From contig NZ_JAOCCU010000010.1 in assembly GCF_029840635.1 (NCBI RefSeq), forward strand, positions 62,001-126,000: DNA of 64,000 nucleotides. Reading direction: 5' to 3'. The position numbers were made by a program, and so were the translations under genes. Source of the DNA: Mitsuaria sp. GD03876 (GTDB lineage Bacteria; Pseudomonadota; Gammaproteobacteria; Burkholderiales; Burkholderiaceae_C). The notes below the pieces were generated by a model, which saw only the letters and a list, made by a program, of their open reading frames with translations, did no database searches and was not told where the DNA came from. Positions 8,714 to 17,416 of this stretch are shown one piece after another (positions within the stretch are counted from its first letter, which is position 1; every line of letters starts with the position of its first letter).

Positions 8714-10328
8714 GGTCGTCCTCCCACAGGCCGCTCATCCACAGGCCGATGCGCTGGACCGTCGCCTCGGCCACCGGGATCGCCGGCGAGAGCCGGCCCC
8801 GCGCCATCACCATCAGGCGGTCGCTCAGCGCGAAGAGCTCGTCCAGCTCCTCGCTCAGCACCAGCAGCGCGCAGCCGGCGTCGCGCAGCGCGAGCAGCTC
8901 GGCCCGGATCTGCGCCGCGGCCCCGACGTCCACGCCCCAGGTCGGCTGCGCGACGATCAGCGCCTTCGGCGCCGCGTCGATCTCGCGGCCCATGATGAAT
9001 TTCTGGAGATTGCCGCCGGAGAGGCTGCGCGCCGCCGCCTGTGGCCCGGCCGCGCGGACGCCGAAGCGCTCGATCAGGTGCCGCGCGAGCGCCGCGGCCT
9101 TCGCCGACGACACGTGGCCGAAGCGGCCGACCGGCTCGCGCCGGGTCAACAGCGTGTTCTGCGCCAGCGACATCGACGGCACCGCGCCGCGGCCCAGCCG
9201 CTCCTCCGGCACGTGATGCAGGCCGAGCGCGCGGCGCTTCGCGGGGCCGAGCGGGCCGAGGTCCACCGGGGCACCCGCCCCACGACCCGCCTCCCCCGCG
9301 TCCCCCGCGTCCCCGGCATGGCCGACGCGATCCGCGTCGCCCGCGAGCCGGCCCGAGGTCGATCTCGCCCCGGCATCGCCGATCCACGTGATCACGCCGC
9401 GCGGCGCGCGGCGGTCCTCGCCGGACAGCACGCGCAGCAGCTCCTGCTGCCCGTTGCCCGACACGCCGGCCAGGCCGAGGATCTCGCCCTGGCGCAACTC
9501 GAGCGAGACGTCGTCCAGCGCCGTGCCATGCGGCGTCTCAGGCGCCAGGCGCAGGCCGCTCACCCGCAACCGGGCCGGTGCCAGCGGCCGCGCGGCGCGG
9601 GTGGCGAGCGCCGGCGGCTCCGCGCCGATCATCAGCCGCGACAGGCTGGCGTTCGTCTCTTGCCGCGGATCGACCTCGCCGGTCACGCGGCCCGCGCGCA
9701 GCACCGTGCAGCGCTGGCACAGCGCGCGGATCTCGTCGAGCTTGTGGCTGATGTAGAGGATCGCGCAGCCTTGCGCGGCGAGCTGGCGCAGCGTGCCGAA
9801 CAGCGCCTCGACCGCCTGCGGCGTCAGCACCGAGGTCGGCTCGTCCAGGATCAGCAGCCGCGGCGCCGTCATCAGCGCGCGCAGGATCTCCACGCGCTGG
9901 CGTTCGCCGACGGACAGCGCGTGCACCGGGCGTTCCGGGTCCAGCGGCAGGCCGTACTCGGCCGAGAGCCGCGCGACGCGCTCGCGCACCTCGTCCAGCG
10001 ACAGCGCCTTGTCCAGCCCGAGCCAGATGTTCTGCGCCGCGGTCAGCGCGTCGAAAAGCGAGAAGTGCTGGTAGACCATGCTGATGCCCAGCGCCCGGGC
10101 CTGGGACGGCGAGCGGATGGCCCGCGGCTGCCCGTCCCACAGCAGCTCGCCGGCGTCGGCCGCGACCGCGCCGGCGATGATCTTCATCAGCGTGGACTTG
10201 CCGGCGCCGTTCTCGCCCAGCACCGCATGGATCTCGCCCGCGGCCACCGACAGCGAGACCGCGTCGTTGGCCTTCACGCCTGGGTATTGCTTGCTGATGC
10301 GGCGAAGTTCCAGGCGTGGCGGCGTCAT
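8700..10328 (-). CDS. ABC transporter ATP-binding protein, double-domain, BMP-type purine importer
   Basis: A 542-residue ATPase with two fused ABC domains, as in RbsA/MglA and NupO. Domain 1 has an intact Walker A (GENGAGKST, about residue 39), signature LSVGERQRVEI and Walker B LLILDEPTSVL. In domain 2 the Walker A is degenerate (GVSGNGQQ), while LSGGNLQKFIMGREI is kept; this asymmetry is normal for the class. An insertion rich in Gly, Ala and Asp (about residues 310-345, GDADRVGHAGDAGDAGEAG) lengthens the second domain compared with usual proteins of about 510 residues. It starts 16 bases after guanine deaminase, in the same operon. Confidence 0.9.
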   Translation of the reverse strand: MTPPRLELRRISKQYPGVKANDAVSLSVAAGEIHAVLGENGAGKSTLMKIIAGAVAADAGELLWDGQPRAIRSPSQARALGISMVYQHFSLFDALTAAQNIWLGLDKALSLDEVRERVARLSAEYGLPLDPERPVHALSVGERQRVEILRALMTAPRLLILDEPTSVLTPQAVEALFGTLRQLAAQGCAILYISHKLDEIRALCQRCTVLRAGRVTGEVDPRQETNASLSRLMIGAEPPALATRAARPLAPARLRVSGLRLAPETPHGTALDDVSLELRQGEILGLAGVSGNGQQELLRVLSGEDRRAPRGVITWIGDAGARSTSGRLAGDADRVGHAGDAGDAGEAGRGAGAPVDLGPLGPAKRRALGLHHVPEERLGRGAVPSMSLAQNTLLTRREPVGRFGHVSSAKAAALARHLIERFGVRAAGPQAAARSLSGGNLQKFIMGREIDAAPKALIVAQPTWGVDVGAAAQIRAELLALRDAGCALLVLSEELDELFALSDRLMVMARGRLSPAIPVAEATVQRIGLWMSGLWEDDHAAA

Positions 10329-10344
10329 GGGGATGGCAGGGTCC

Positions 10345-11658
10345 TCAGGATCTCCGGTAGCGCGGCTCGCCCGCGACGTAACTGGCCACCAGGTTGCGAT
10401 CGTCCGACAGCGTCATCCAGGCGAAGGCGCGTTCGTGCGGGTCGCGGGTGAGGGCCATGCGGGCCTCGGCGACCGGCCCGGCGGCCCAGTCCCAGATGCA
10501 GACGTCGGCCAGTGTAGCCACGCCGAAGTGGCCCAGTTCCTCCGACAAACCCAGGGCCTCCGCCGCCCCGCGCGTGGCCGCGTGCAACCCCGCCCAGGCG
10601 GTCAGCCGCTGGCCCTGCAGCGCCTGCACCTTGTAGCCGTCCGCCAGCGTGCGCTGCGCCGACAGCGAGGTACCGCCGCCCACGTCGCTGGCCGCGCTGA
10701 CGCGCACGCCGGCCTCGATCGCGCGCGGCCAATCGAACAGCCCGCTGCCCAGGAACAGGTTGGACGACGGGCAATGCGCGATGTGCGCGCCGGTGCGGGT
10801 CAGCACGCGGCGATCCTCGTCGTCCAGCCAGATGCCGTGCGCCAGCACCGCGCGCGGATGCAGCAGGCCGACGCGGTCGTAGACATCGAGGTAGCTGCGC
10901 GCCTCCGGGAAAAGCTTGGCGACCCACTCGACCTCGCCGCGGTTCTCCGCCACGTGGGTCTGCATGTAGAGGCTGGCATCGGCGCGGCACAGCGCGCCGG
11001 CCATCGCGAGCTGCGCGGGCGTGCTGGTCGGCGCGAAGCGGACCGTCACCGCGTAGGCCAGGCGCGCCCGGTTGTGATGCTTCGCGATCAGGTCGAGGCA
11101 ATCGCGCTCGGCCTGGACGACATCGTCGCGCAGCGCCTCGGGCGCGTTGCGGTCCATCAGCACCTTGCCGGTGATCAGCCGCATGCCGCGCGCGGCGGCG
11201 GCGTCGAACAGCGCGTCGGCCGAGACCTTGTGCACCGTCGGGTAGACCACCGCCGAGGTCGTGCCGTGCGCCAGCAGCGCGTCCAGGAAACGGTCCGCGC
11301 CGAAGCGCGCGACCTCGGGGTCCATGTAGCGCTGCTCGGCCGGGAAGGTGTAGGTGTTGAGCCAGTCCAGCAGCTCGGTGCCGTAGGACGCGATCACGTC
11401 CAGCTGCGGGCTGTGCACATGCGTGTCGACGAAGCCCGGCAGGATCAGCCGGCCCGAGTGGTCCTCGCGCACCCAGCCCTCGCCCGGATCCTCGGCCTGC
11501 GCGCCGACGATGCGGCCGTCCTCGATCAGCAGCCAGTGATCGGGACGAAAGCGCACGGCGGGGTCGTCCACGCGCGCCCAGTGCGGCGTGGCGGTGAAGT
11601 CCAGCAGGTCGCCCTTCAGGGCCAGGCGCGCCGGAGCGGCGGATCGGTCGGTCGTCAT
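10345..11658 (-). CDS. guaD: Guanine deaminase
   Basis: A 437-residue zinc amidohydrolase that converts guanine to xanthine and ammonia in the cytoplasm. It shows the metal-binding PGFVDTHVHSPQ, HGTTSAVVYPT, THVAENRGEV, HGIWLDDED, HCPSSNLFLGSGLF and SDVGGGTS motifs in the right order, and family length. The product xanthine is the substrate of the xanthine dehydrogenase encoded 1.1 kb away in the other direction. The ATG at 11658 is the family start (MTTDRSAAPARL); the open frame continues upstream through a Pro/Leu repeat that is not family sequence. No Shine-Dalgarno is visible, and a tandem 9-base repeat lies just upstream. Confidence 0.92.
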   Translation of the reverse strand: MTTDRSAAPARLALKGDLLDFTATPHWARVDDPAVRFRPDHWLLIEDGRIVGAQAEDPGEGWVREDHSGRLILPGFVDTHVHSPQLDVIASYGTELLDWLNTYTFPAEQRYMDPEVARFGADRFLDALLAHGTTSAVVYPTVHKVSADALFDAAAARGMRLITGKVLMDRNAPEALRDDVVQAERDCLDLIAKHHNRARLAYAVTVRFAPTSTPAQLAMAGALCRADASLYMQTHVAENRGEVEWVAKLFPEARSYLDVYDRVGLLHPRAVLAHGIWLDDEDRRVLTRTGAHIAHCPSSNLFLGSGLFDWPRAIEAGVRVSAASDVGGGTSLSAQRTLADGYKVQALQGQRLTAWAGLHAATRGAAEALGLSEELGHFGVATLADVCIWDWAAGPVAEARMALTRDPHERAFAWMTLSDDRNLVASYVAGEPRYRRS

Positions 11659-11681
11659 CGGTGGAAGCAGGAATCGGAAAA

Positions 11682-11714
11682 GCGGAGAAAGCGGAGAAAG
11701 CGGAGAAAGCGGAA
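11682..11714. repeat. Tandem 9-bp repeat in the guaD leader
   Basis: Three perfect copies of GCGGAGAAA (11682-11708) and a partial fourth lie between the LysR stop and the guaD start, ending 23 bases upstream of the guaD ATG on its template side. Such repeats can change copy number by slippage. Confidence 0.75.
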
Positions 11715-11720
11715 GCAACC

Positions 11721-12668
11721 TTACGCCACGAGCTCGCGGGCGACTTCCCGCACCTGCTCGCGCAGCCAGCGCAACGGCGCGCTGTTGTGGCTGACGTCGT
11801 GCCACAGCTGGTAATACGTCATCGGCGGGAAGGCGACCGGGCAGCGCAGCACGGTCACCGGCAGCTCGTCCAGGTAGCGGTTGCAGAACAGCCGCCCGGT
11901 GGTCAGCACCAGCAAGCTGCGCGCCACCATCTGCGGCAGCTGGCCGAAATGGGCGCAGCGCACCGCGATGCGGCGCTCCAGGCCGAGCGAGCTCAGGTGC
12001 TGCTCGATCACGCCGGGCTGGCCGCGGCTCAGCGGCATCGGCGCCAGGTGCTGGCAGTCGAGGTAGCGCTCCTGCGTCCAGGCGCGCGGCGCCATCCGCG
12101 CGGCCGGGTGGTCCTGGCTCACCAGGCAGACGACCTCGTCCACCAGCAGCCGGCCCATGTGGAGCTCGCCGGGCGGCTCGAGCCAGTTGCCGATGACCAG
12201 GTCCACCTCGCCGCGCGCGAGCGAGGCGCGGTAGTCGAAATCGGCGTTCAGCGGCTGCAGGTCCAGCTGCACGCCGGGCGCGGCGCGCTGCAGGTGGGCC
12301 ACCAGCATCGGCAGGAACAGCGGGTCGAGGTAGTCGCTGGCCGCGACGCGCAGCCGCAGCTCGGCACTCGCGGGATCGAAGCCCGACTTGCGCAGCCGCG
12401 CGCCGAAGAGCTCGTCGGCCTCGCGCAGCAGGCGCTCGGCGGGGGCGAGCAGCTCGAGCGCGGTGGCGGTCGGGGTCATGCCGGCGCCGCTGCGCACCAG
12501 CAGCGGATCGCCCGTCAGGGTGCGCAAGCGCCGCAGCTGCGCGCTCAAGGCGGGCTGCGTGCTGCCGAGCCGCATCGCGGCCCTGGACACACTGCGCTCG
12601 GAAATCAAGGTATGCAGGACCCGCACCAGAAGGAGGTCGATCTTGTCGAAGTTCAGCTCTTCCGACAT
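11721..12668 (-). CDS. LysR-family transcriptional regulator of the purine locus
   Basis: A 315-residue LysR regulator. The N-terminal helix-turn-helix spans about residues 5-65 (VLHTLISERSVSRAAMRLG, STQPALSAQLRRLR, DPLLVRSGAGMTPT). The remaining two-lobed domain would bind the inducer. It lies between divergent xdhAB and the downstream guaD-ABC operon, so it probably controls purine catabolism. The inducer is unknown; xanthine or guanine is a guess from context. Starts at 12680 or a GTG at 12722 are also open. 12668 is preferred because the ATG at 12680 lies inside a perfect palindrome (12678-12694), likely an operator. None of the three has a good ribosome site. Confidence 0.88.
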   Translation of the reverse strand: MSEELNFDKIDLLLVRVLHTLISERSVSRAAMRLGSTQPALSAQLRRLRTLTGDPLLVRSGAGMTPTATALELLAPAERLLREADELFGARLRKSGFDPASAELRLRVAASDYLDPLFLPMLVAHLQRAAPGVQLDLQPLNADFDYRASLARGEVDLVIGNWLEPPGELHMGRLLVDEVVCLVSQDHPAARMAPRAWTQERYLDCQHLAPMPLSRGQPGVIEQHLSSLGLERRIAVRCAHFGQLPQMVARSLLVLTTGRLFCNRYLDELPVTVLRCPVAFPPMTYYQLWHDVSHNSAPLRWLREQVREVARELVA

Positions 12669-12677
12669 CGTCAATGA

Positions 12678-12694
12678 CATATAGAGGCTATATG
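12678..12694. promoter_or_regulatory. Perfect palindrome between lysR and xdhA (candidate LysR site)
   Basis: CATATAG-AGG-CTATATG is a 7-bp perfect inverted repeat in an AT-rich patch of otherwise GC-rich DNA. It fits the T-N11-A pattern bound by LysR proteins and sits at the divergent lysR/xdhA promoter region. A second AT-rich patch (GTATATCC, about 12702-12709) follows and could be part of the xdhA promoter. Confidence 0.55.
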
Positions 12695-12805
12695 GCCAAT
12701 CGTATATCCATGTCGAGATCACGAGAGTACCGTTCGGGGTGATTGCATCCGCCTGCCAGCCGTGCTCGCTGCTTGCTTGCCCGCCCGCTTCCGTTCCGCG
12801 CCGCC

Positions 12806-14320
12806 ATGACCGCTCCCCGTCCGATCCGTTTCGTCCACCAGGGCCAGTTGACCGCCGTCGCCGGGCTGCCGCCGACGACCACGGTGCTCCAGTACCTGCG
12901 CGAGCACGCCCGCTGCGCCGGCACCAAGGAAGGCTGCGCCGAAGGGGACTGCGGCGCCTGCACGGTGCTGGTCGGCGAGCTGGACGCGCAGGGCGACGCG
13001 GTCGAGCTGCGCAACGTCAACGCCTGCATCCAGCTGCTGCCGATGCTCGACGGCAAGGCGCTGCTGACGGTGGAGGACCTCGGCGGCAGCGCCGACCTGA
13101 ACCCGGTGCAGCAGGCGCTGGTCGACTGTCATGGCTCGCAATGCGGGTTCTGCACGCCGGGCTTCGCGATGACGATGCAGGCGATCTACGAGCGCCACCA
13201 GGCCGCCGGCACCCGCCCCGCGCGCCAGGAACTGGCCGACGACCTGTCCGGCAACCTGTGCCGCTGCACCGGCTACCGGCCAATCCTGGACGCCGGCGAG
13301 CGCATGTTCGACGCGCCGGTCCGCACGCTGGACCGCGCGCCGATCGTCGAGGCGCTGCGCGCGCTGCGGGACGATCCGTCGCTCCACTACGAGGCGCCGT
13401 CGCGTTCGGGCGCGATGCAGCGCGTCTTCGCCCCGCGCTCGGCCGACGAGCTGGCCGCCCTGCGCGAGGCGATGCCGCAGGCGCGGCTCGTCGCCGGCGC
13501 GACCGATGTCGGCCTGTGGGTCAACAAGCAGCAGCGCGAACTGGGCGATGTGATCCTCACCGGCCGTGTCGACGACCTGCGCCGCGTCGAGCAGGCGCCG
13601 GACGGCCTGCTGCGCATCGGCGCGGCGGTGTCGCTGGAGGACGCCTGGGCCGCGCTGACCGCGCGCGTGCCGGCGCTGCGCGAGCTGTGGCTGCGTTTCG
13701 CCTCGCCGCCGGTGCGGCATGCCGGGACGCTGGGCGGCAACATCGCCAACGGCTCGCCGATCGGCGACGGCGCGCCGGCGCTGATCGCGCTCGGCGCGCG
13801 CATCGTGCTGCGCCGCGGCGCCACGCGGCGGGCGATGCCGCTCGAGGACTTCTACCTGGACTACATGAAGAACGCGCTGGAGGCTGGCGAGTTCGTCGAA
13901 TCGCTCGAGGTGCCCGCCCTCCCCGCCGGCACGCGGCTGCGCGGCTACAAGCTGGCCAAGCGCTACGACAGCGACATCTCCGCCGTCTGCGCGGTGCTGA
14001 GCCTGCGGCTGGAGGACGGCGTGGTGCGCGACGCGCGATTCGCGTTCGGCGGCATGGCCGCGATCGTCAAGCGCGCGGCGAAGGCCGAAGCAGCCGTCGC
14101 GGGCCGTGCCTGGGACGAGGCGGCGTCGCTCGCCGCGGCCGAGGCGCTGCGCGAGGACTTCTCCCCGATGACCGACCTGCGCGCCAGCGCGTCGTACCGC
14201 GAGCGCGCGGCGGCGAACCTGATCCGGCGCTTCTGGCTGGAGACACGCGCGAACGCGCCGATCGCGGCCGAATCGGCCAGCGTGTGGCAGGCCGTCAACC
14301 TGCAGCGGAGCGTCGCATGA
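12806..14320 (+). CDS. xdhA: Xanthine dehydrogenase, iron-sulfur and FAD subunit
   Basis: A 504-residue small subunit of xanthine dehydrogenase, which oxidises hypoxanthine to xanthine and urate. Residues 1-90 form the plant-type [2Fe-2S] domain (CAGTKEGCAEGDCGAC). The second [2Fe-2S] domain follows, with CGFCTPGFAM and CRCTGYRPI. The FAD domain (about 190-360) has LVAGATDVGLWVNKQ and LGGNIANGSPIGDG, and a CO-dehydrogenase flavoprotein C-terminal domain ends the protein. The ATG at 12806 gives the normal N-terminus; an upstream ATG at 12743 would add an Arg/Ala-rich extension. It overlaps xdhB by four bases (ATGA). No xdhC insertion chaperone gene is seen in the window. Confidence 0.93.
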   Translation: MTAPRPIRFVHQGQLTAVAGLPPTTTVLQYLREHARCAGTKEGCAEGDCGACTVLVGELDAQGDAVELRNVNACIQLLPMLDGKALLTVEDLGGSADLNPVQQALVDCHGSQCGFCTPGFAMTMQAIYERHQAAGTRPARQELADDLSGNLCRCTGYRPILDAGERMFDAPVRTLDRAPIVEALRALRDDPSLHYEAPSRSGAMQRVFAPRSADELAALREAMPQARLVAGATDVGLWVNKQQRELGDVILTGRVDDLRRVEQAPDGLLRIGAAVSLEDAWAALTARVPALRELWLRFASPPVRHAGTLGGNIANGSPIGDGAPALIALGARIVLRRGATRRAMPLEDFYLDYMKNALEAGEFVESLEVPALPAGTRLRGYKLAKRYDSDISAVCAVLSLRLEDGVVRDARFAFGGMAAIVKRAAKAEAAVAGRAWDEAASLAAAEALREDFSPMTDLRASASYRERAAANLIRRFWLETRANAPIAAESASVWQAVNLQRSVA

Positions 14321-16689
14321 ACAAGCCGGCGGATCTCCCGATCGGCGTGACGGCCGAGGTCGCGCTGCAGCCGCAGGTCGGCGTCAGCCGCGCGCACGAG
14401 GCCGCGCACCTGCACGTCAGCGGCGAGGCGCTCTACACCGACGACATCGCCGAGGCGCAAGGCACGCTGCATGCGGCGCTGGGGCTGTCGCCGCTGGCGC
14501 ATGGCACGCTGATGTCGGTCGACGTCGCGCTGCTGCGGCGCCAGCCGGGCGTGGTCGCGGTGCTGACCGCGGCGGATATTCCCGGCGACAACAACTGCGG
14601 CCCGCTGGTCCATGACGATCCGATCCTGGCCGACGGCGAGCTGCGCTATGTCGGCCAGCCCGTCTACGCGGTGATCGCCACCGATCGCGAGCTGGCGCGA
14701 CGCGCGGCCGCGATGGCGAAGCAGGCGATCGTCGCCGCGCCGTTGCCGGCGGTGCTGACCGCGCGCGAGGCGCATGCGATCGGGCAGTACGTCGTCCCGC
14801 CGATGCACCTGGCGCGCGGCGACGCGGCGGCGGCGCTGGCCGCGGCGCCGCACCGGCTCGACGGCGAATGGGCCGTCGGCGGCCAGGAGCAGTTCTACCT
14901 GGAAGGCCAGATCAGCTACGCGCTGCCGCAGGAGAACCAGGCGCTGCTGGTGCACTGCTCGACGCAGCATCCATCGGAGATGCAGCAGCTGGTCGCGCAT
15001 GCGATGGGCTGGCAGGCGCATCAAGTGGTGGTGCAGTGCCGGCGCATGGGCGGCGGTTTCGGCGGCAAGGAATCGCAATCGGCGCTGTTCGCGTGCATCG
15101 CGGCGATCGCGGCCGGCAAGCTCCGCCGCCCGGTCAAGCTGCGGGTCGACCGCGACGACGACTTCCTGATCACCGGCCGGCGTCACGGCTTCGACTACCG
15201 CTGGTCGGTCGGCTTCGATGACGAGGGGCGGATCCTGGGCGCGGAGATCGACCTCGTCTCCAACTGCGGCCACAGCGCCGACCTGTCGGCGCCGGTGATG
15301 GCGCGCGCGCTGTGCCACTTCGACAACGCGTACTGGCTGCCGAATGTCTCGATGCATGGCTACGGCGCGAAGACCAACACGCAGAGCAACACGGCCTTCC
15401 GCGGCTTCGGCGGACCGCAGGGCGCGCTGGCCATCGAGATGATCCTGGACGGCGTCGCGCGTCGGCTGGGGCTGGATCCGCTACGGGTGCGGCAGCGCAA
15501 CTTCTATCGCGACGGGCAGGACGTGACGCCCTATGGGCAGCACGTCGAGGACAACCAGATCCAGCCGCTGACGGACCGGCTGATCGAGACCTCGGACTAT
15601 CACGCGCGGCGCGCGGAGATCGCGGCGTTCAACGCGGCGAACCCGGTGCTCAAGCGCGGCCTGGCGCTGACGCCGGTGAAGTTCGGCATCTCGTTCAACG
15701 TCGTCCACCTGAACCAGGCGGGCGCGCTGGTGCATGTCTACACCGACGGCTCGGTGCTGGTGAACCACGGCGGGACCGAGATGGGCCAGGGGCTCAACAC
15801 CAAGGTCGCGCAGGTGGTGGCGCATGAGCTGGGCGTGCCGGCCAGTCAGGTGCGCGCGAGCGCGACCGACACCAGCAAGGTGGCCAACACGTCGGCGACG
15901 GCGGCGTCCACGGGCTCGGACCTGAACGGCAAGGCGGCGCAGGACGCGGCGCGCAAGATCAAGCGGCGGCTGATGCCGCTGGCGGCGCGGCTGCTGGGCT
16001 GCGACGAGGAAGCACTCGTCTTCGACGGCGGCGAGGTGCGGGGCACGGGCCCGGCGGGCGCGCGGGCGATCGGGTTCAAGGAGCTGGTCGCGAAGGCTTA
16101 CCTGGAGCGGATCCAGCTGTGGAGCGACGGCTTCTACGCGACGCCGGGGCTGCATTGGGACCGCGCGAAGCTGCAGGGCAACCCGTTCTTCTATTACGCC
16201 TTCGGGGCGGCGGTGGCCGAGGTGCTGGTGGACACGCTGACCGGCGAGTCGCGGGTGCTGCGCGCGGACGTGTTGCATGACGTGGGGCAGTCGCTGAATC
16301 CGGCGCTGGACATCGGGCAGGTGGAAGGCGCGTTCGTGCAGGGCCAGGGCTGGCTGACCAGCGAGGAGCTGGTGTGGCATCCGCAGTCGGGCGTGCTGCT
16401 GACGCATGCGCCGAGCACGTACAAGATCCCGACGGCGAACGACATGCCGCGGGACTTCCGCGTGGCGCTGTTCGACGCGCCGAACGCGAAGGACAGCATC
16501 CATCGCTCGAAGGCGGTCGGGGAACCGCCGTTGCTGCTGCCGTTCTCGGTGCTGCTGGCGATCAAGGATGCGGTGGCCGCGTGCGGGCCGGCGCGTTGCG
16601 ATCCGCCGCTGCGGGTGCCGGCGACGCCGGAGGCGGTGTTGGAGGCGGTGGAGGCAGTGGAGACGGCCAAGGCGTCGCGGATCGACTGA
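14317..16689 (+). CDS. xdhB: Xanthine dehydrogenase, molybdopterin-binding subunit
   Basis: A 790-residue large subunit carrying the molybdenum cofactor. It begins with the GVSRAHEAAHLHVSGEALYTDD pattern of the aldehyde oxidase/xanthine dehydrogenase hammerhead domain. Cofactor motifs follow: GGQEQFYLEGQ, RMGGGFGGKESQ, TAFRGFGGPQG and GGTEMGQGLNTK. The catalytic glutamate region is near the C-terminus (RSKAVGEPPLLL; the EPP glutamate is the expected base). Length matches bacterial XdhB (about 780). It is translationally coupled to xdhA through the ATGA overlap. Together they oxidise the xanthine formed by guanine deaminase. Confidence 0.93.
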   Translation: MNKPADLPIGVTAEVALQPQVGVSRAHEAAHLHVSGEALYTDDIAEAQGTLHAALGLSPLAHGTLMSVDVALLRRQPGVVAVLTAADIPGDNNCGPLVHDDPILADGELRYVGQPVYAVIATDRELARRAAAMAKQAIVAAPLPAVLTAREAHAIGQYVVPPMHLARGDAAAALAAAPHRLDGEWAVGGQEQFYLEGQISYALPQENQALLVHCSTQHPSEMQQLVAHAMGWQAHQVVVQCRRMGGGFGGKESQSALFACIAAIAAGKLRRPVKLRVDRDDDFLITGRRHGFDYRWSVGFDDEGRILGAEIDLVSNCGHSADLSAPVMARALCHFDNAYWLPNVSMHGYGAKTNTQSNTAFRGFGGPQGALAIEMILDGVARRLGLDPLRVRQRNFYRDGQDVTPYGQHVEDNQIQPLTDRLIETSDYHARRAEIAAFNAANPVLKRGLALTPVKFGISFNVVHLNQAGALVHVYTDGSVLVNHGGTEMGQGLNTKVAQVVAHELGVPASQVRASATDTSKVANTSATAASTGSDLNGKAAQDAARKIKRRLMPLAARLLGCDEEALVFDGGEVRGTGPAGARAIGFKELVAKAYLERIQLWSDGFYATPGLHWDRAKLQGNPFFYYAFGAAVAEVLVDTLTGESRVLRADVLHDVGQSLNPALDIGQVEGAFVQGQGWLTSEELVWHPQSGVLLTHAPSTYKIPTANDMPRDFRVALFDAPNAKDSIHRSKAVGEPPLLLPFSVLLAIKDAVAACGPARCDPPLRVPATPEAVLEAVEAVETAKASRID

Positions 16690-16756
16690 ACGACCGGCCC
16701 GCCGGCGGCCTTGCGCCAGAATGCGCGCCACCTCAGTGACTCCGCCGCCACGCCGC

Positions 16757-17416
16757 ATGCACATCCTTCTCGTCGAGGACGACCTCAATCTCGGTCGCGC
16801 CTTGCAGGCCGCGCTTCGGATCGAAGGCCACAACAGCGAGTGGCTGCGCCGCGCGGCCGATGCGCCGGTCCAGCTCGATCCGGACGCGCAGGATGCCGTC
16901 CTGCTCGATCTGGCGCTGCCGGACGGTGACGGCCATCGCCTGCTGACGCGCTGGCGACGCCAGGGCTGCACGGTGCCGGTGATCGTGATCACCGCGCGCG
17001 CGGCCTTGCAGGACCGCCTGGCTGGTTTCGACGGCGGCGCCGACGACTACGTGGTCAAGCCCTTCGAGATCCCGGAACTGATCGCCCGGCTGCGGGCCGT
17101 GGTTCGTCGCGGCGCCCGGCAGGCCGACGACTGCTGGCGCCTGGGCGCGCTGACGATCGAGTCCGCCCGTCGACGCGTGCTGCTCGATGGCGCGGAGTTG
17201 TCGCTCTCACCGCGGGAGTTCCAGCTGTTGATCGAGCTCGCGCGCGAACGCGGCGGCGTGGTCGCCAAGCACGCGCTGGCGCAACGCCTGTCGCCGCTGG
17301 GCGAGCCGCTGGACTTCGGCACGCTGGAAGTGCACCTGGCCAACCTGCGCCGCAAGATCGGCGCCGCGCGCATCGGCACCGTGCGCGGCGTCGGTTATTG
17401 GCTGGAGTGCGCATGA
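16757..17416 (+). CDS. OmpR-family response regulator
   Basis: A 219-residue two-component response regulator. The receiver domain (1-115) has the acidic pair in LVEDD, the phosphoacceptor Asp in VLLDLALPDGDG, Thr in ITARA and Lys in VVKPFE. The C-terminal winged helix (125-219) has LSPREFQLLIELARERG, LDFGTLEVHLANLRRKIG and the RGVGYWL ending of OmpR/PhoB proteins, nearest to QseB/PmrA types. It overlaps the sensor kinase gene by four bases. Targets are unknown. The nearest candidate is the outer-membrane barrel gene at 18898, which has an inverted repeat in front of it. Confidence 0.92.
   Translation: MHILLVEDDLNLGRALQAALRIEGHNSEWLRRAADAPVQLDPDAQDAVLLDLALPDGDGHRLLTRWRRQGCTVPVIVITARAALQDRLAGFDGGADDYVVKPFEIPELIARLRAVVRRGARQADDCWRLGALTIESARRRVLLDGAELSLSPREFQLLIELARERGGVVAKHALAQRLSPLGEPLDFGTLEVHLANLRRKIGAARIGTVRGVGYWLECA

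Noticed and set aside
12665-12805. Possible purine riboswitch before xdhA.
   Set aside because: The leader is short and has no recognisable purine-riboswitch core; a LysR site explains the palindrome.
12739-14316. An open frame in front of xdhB that would fuse about 525 residues to it.
   Set aside because: It is xdhA read in another frame; true xdhA covers the region and xdhB starts at the ATGA overlap.
16681-16756. GC-rich inverted repeat after xdhB as a terminator.
   Set aside because: No T tract follows the stem, so termination cannot be supported.
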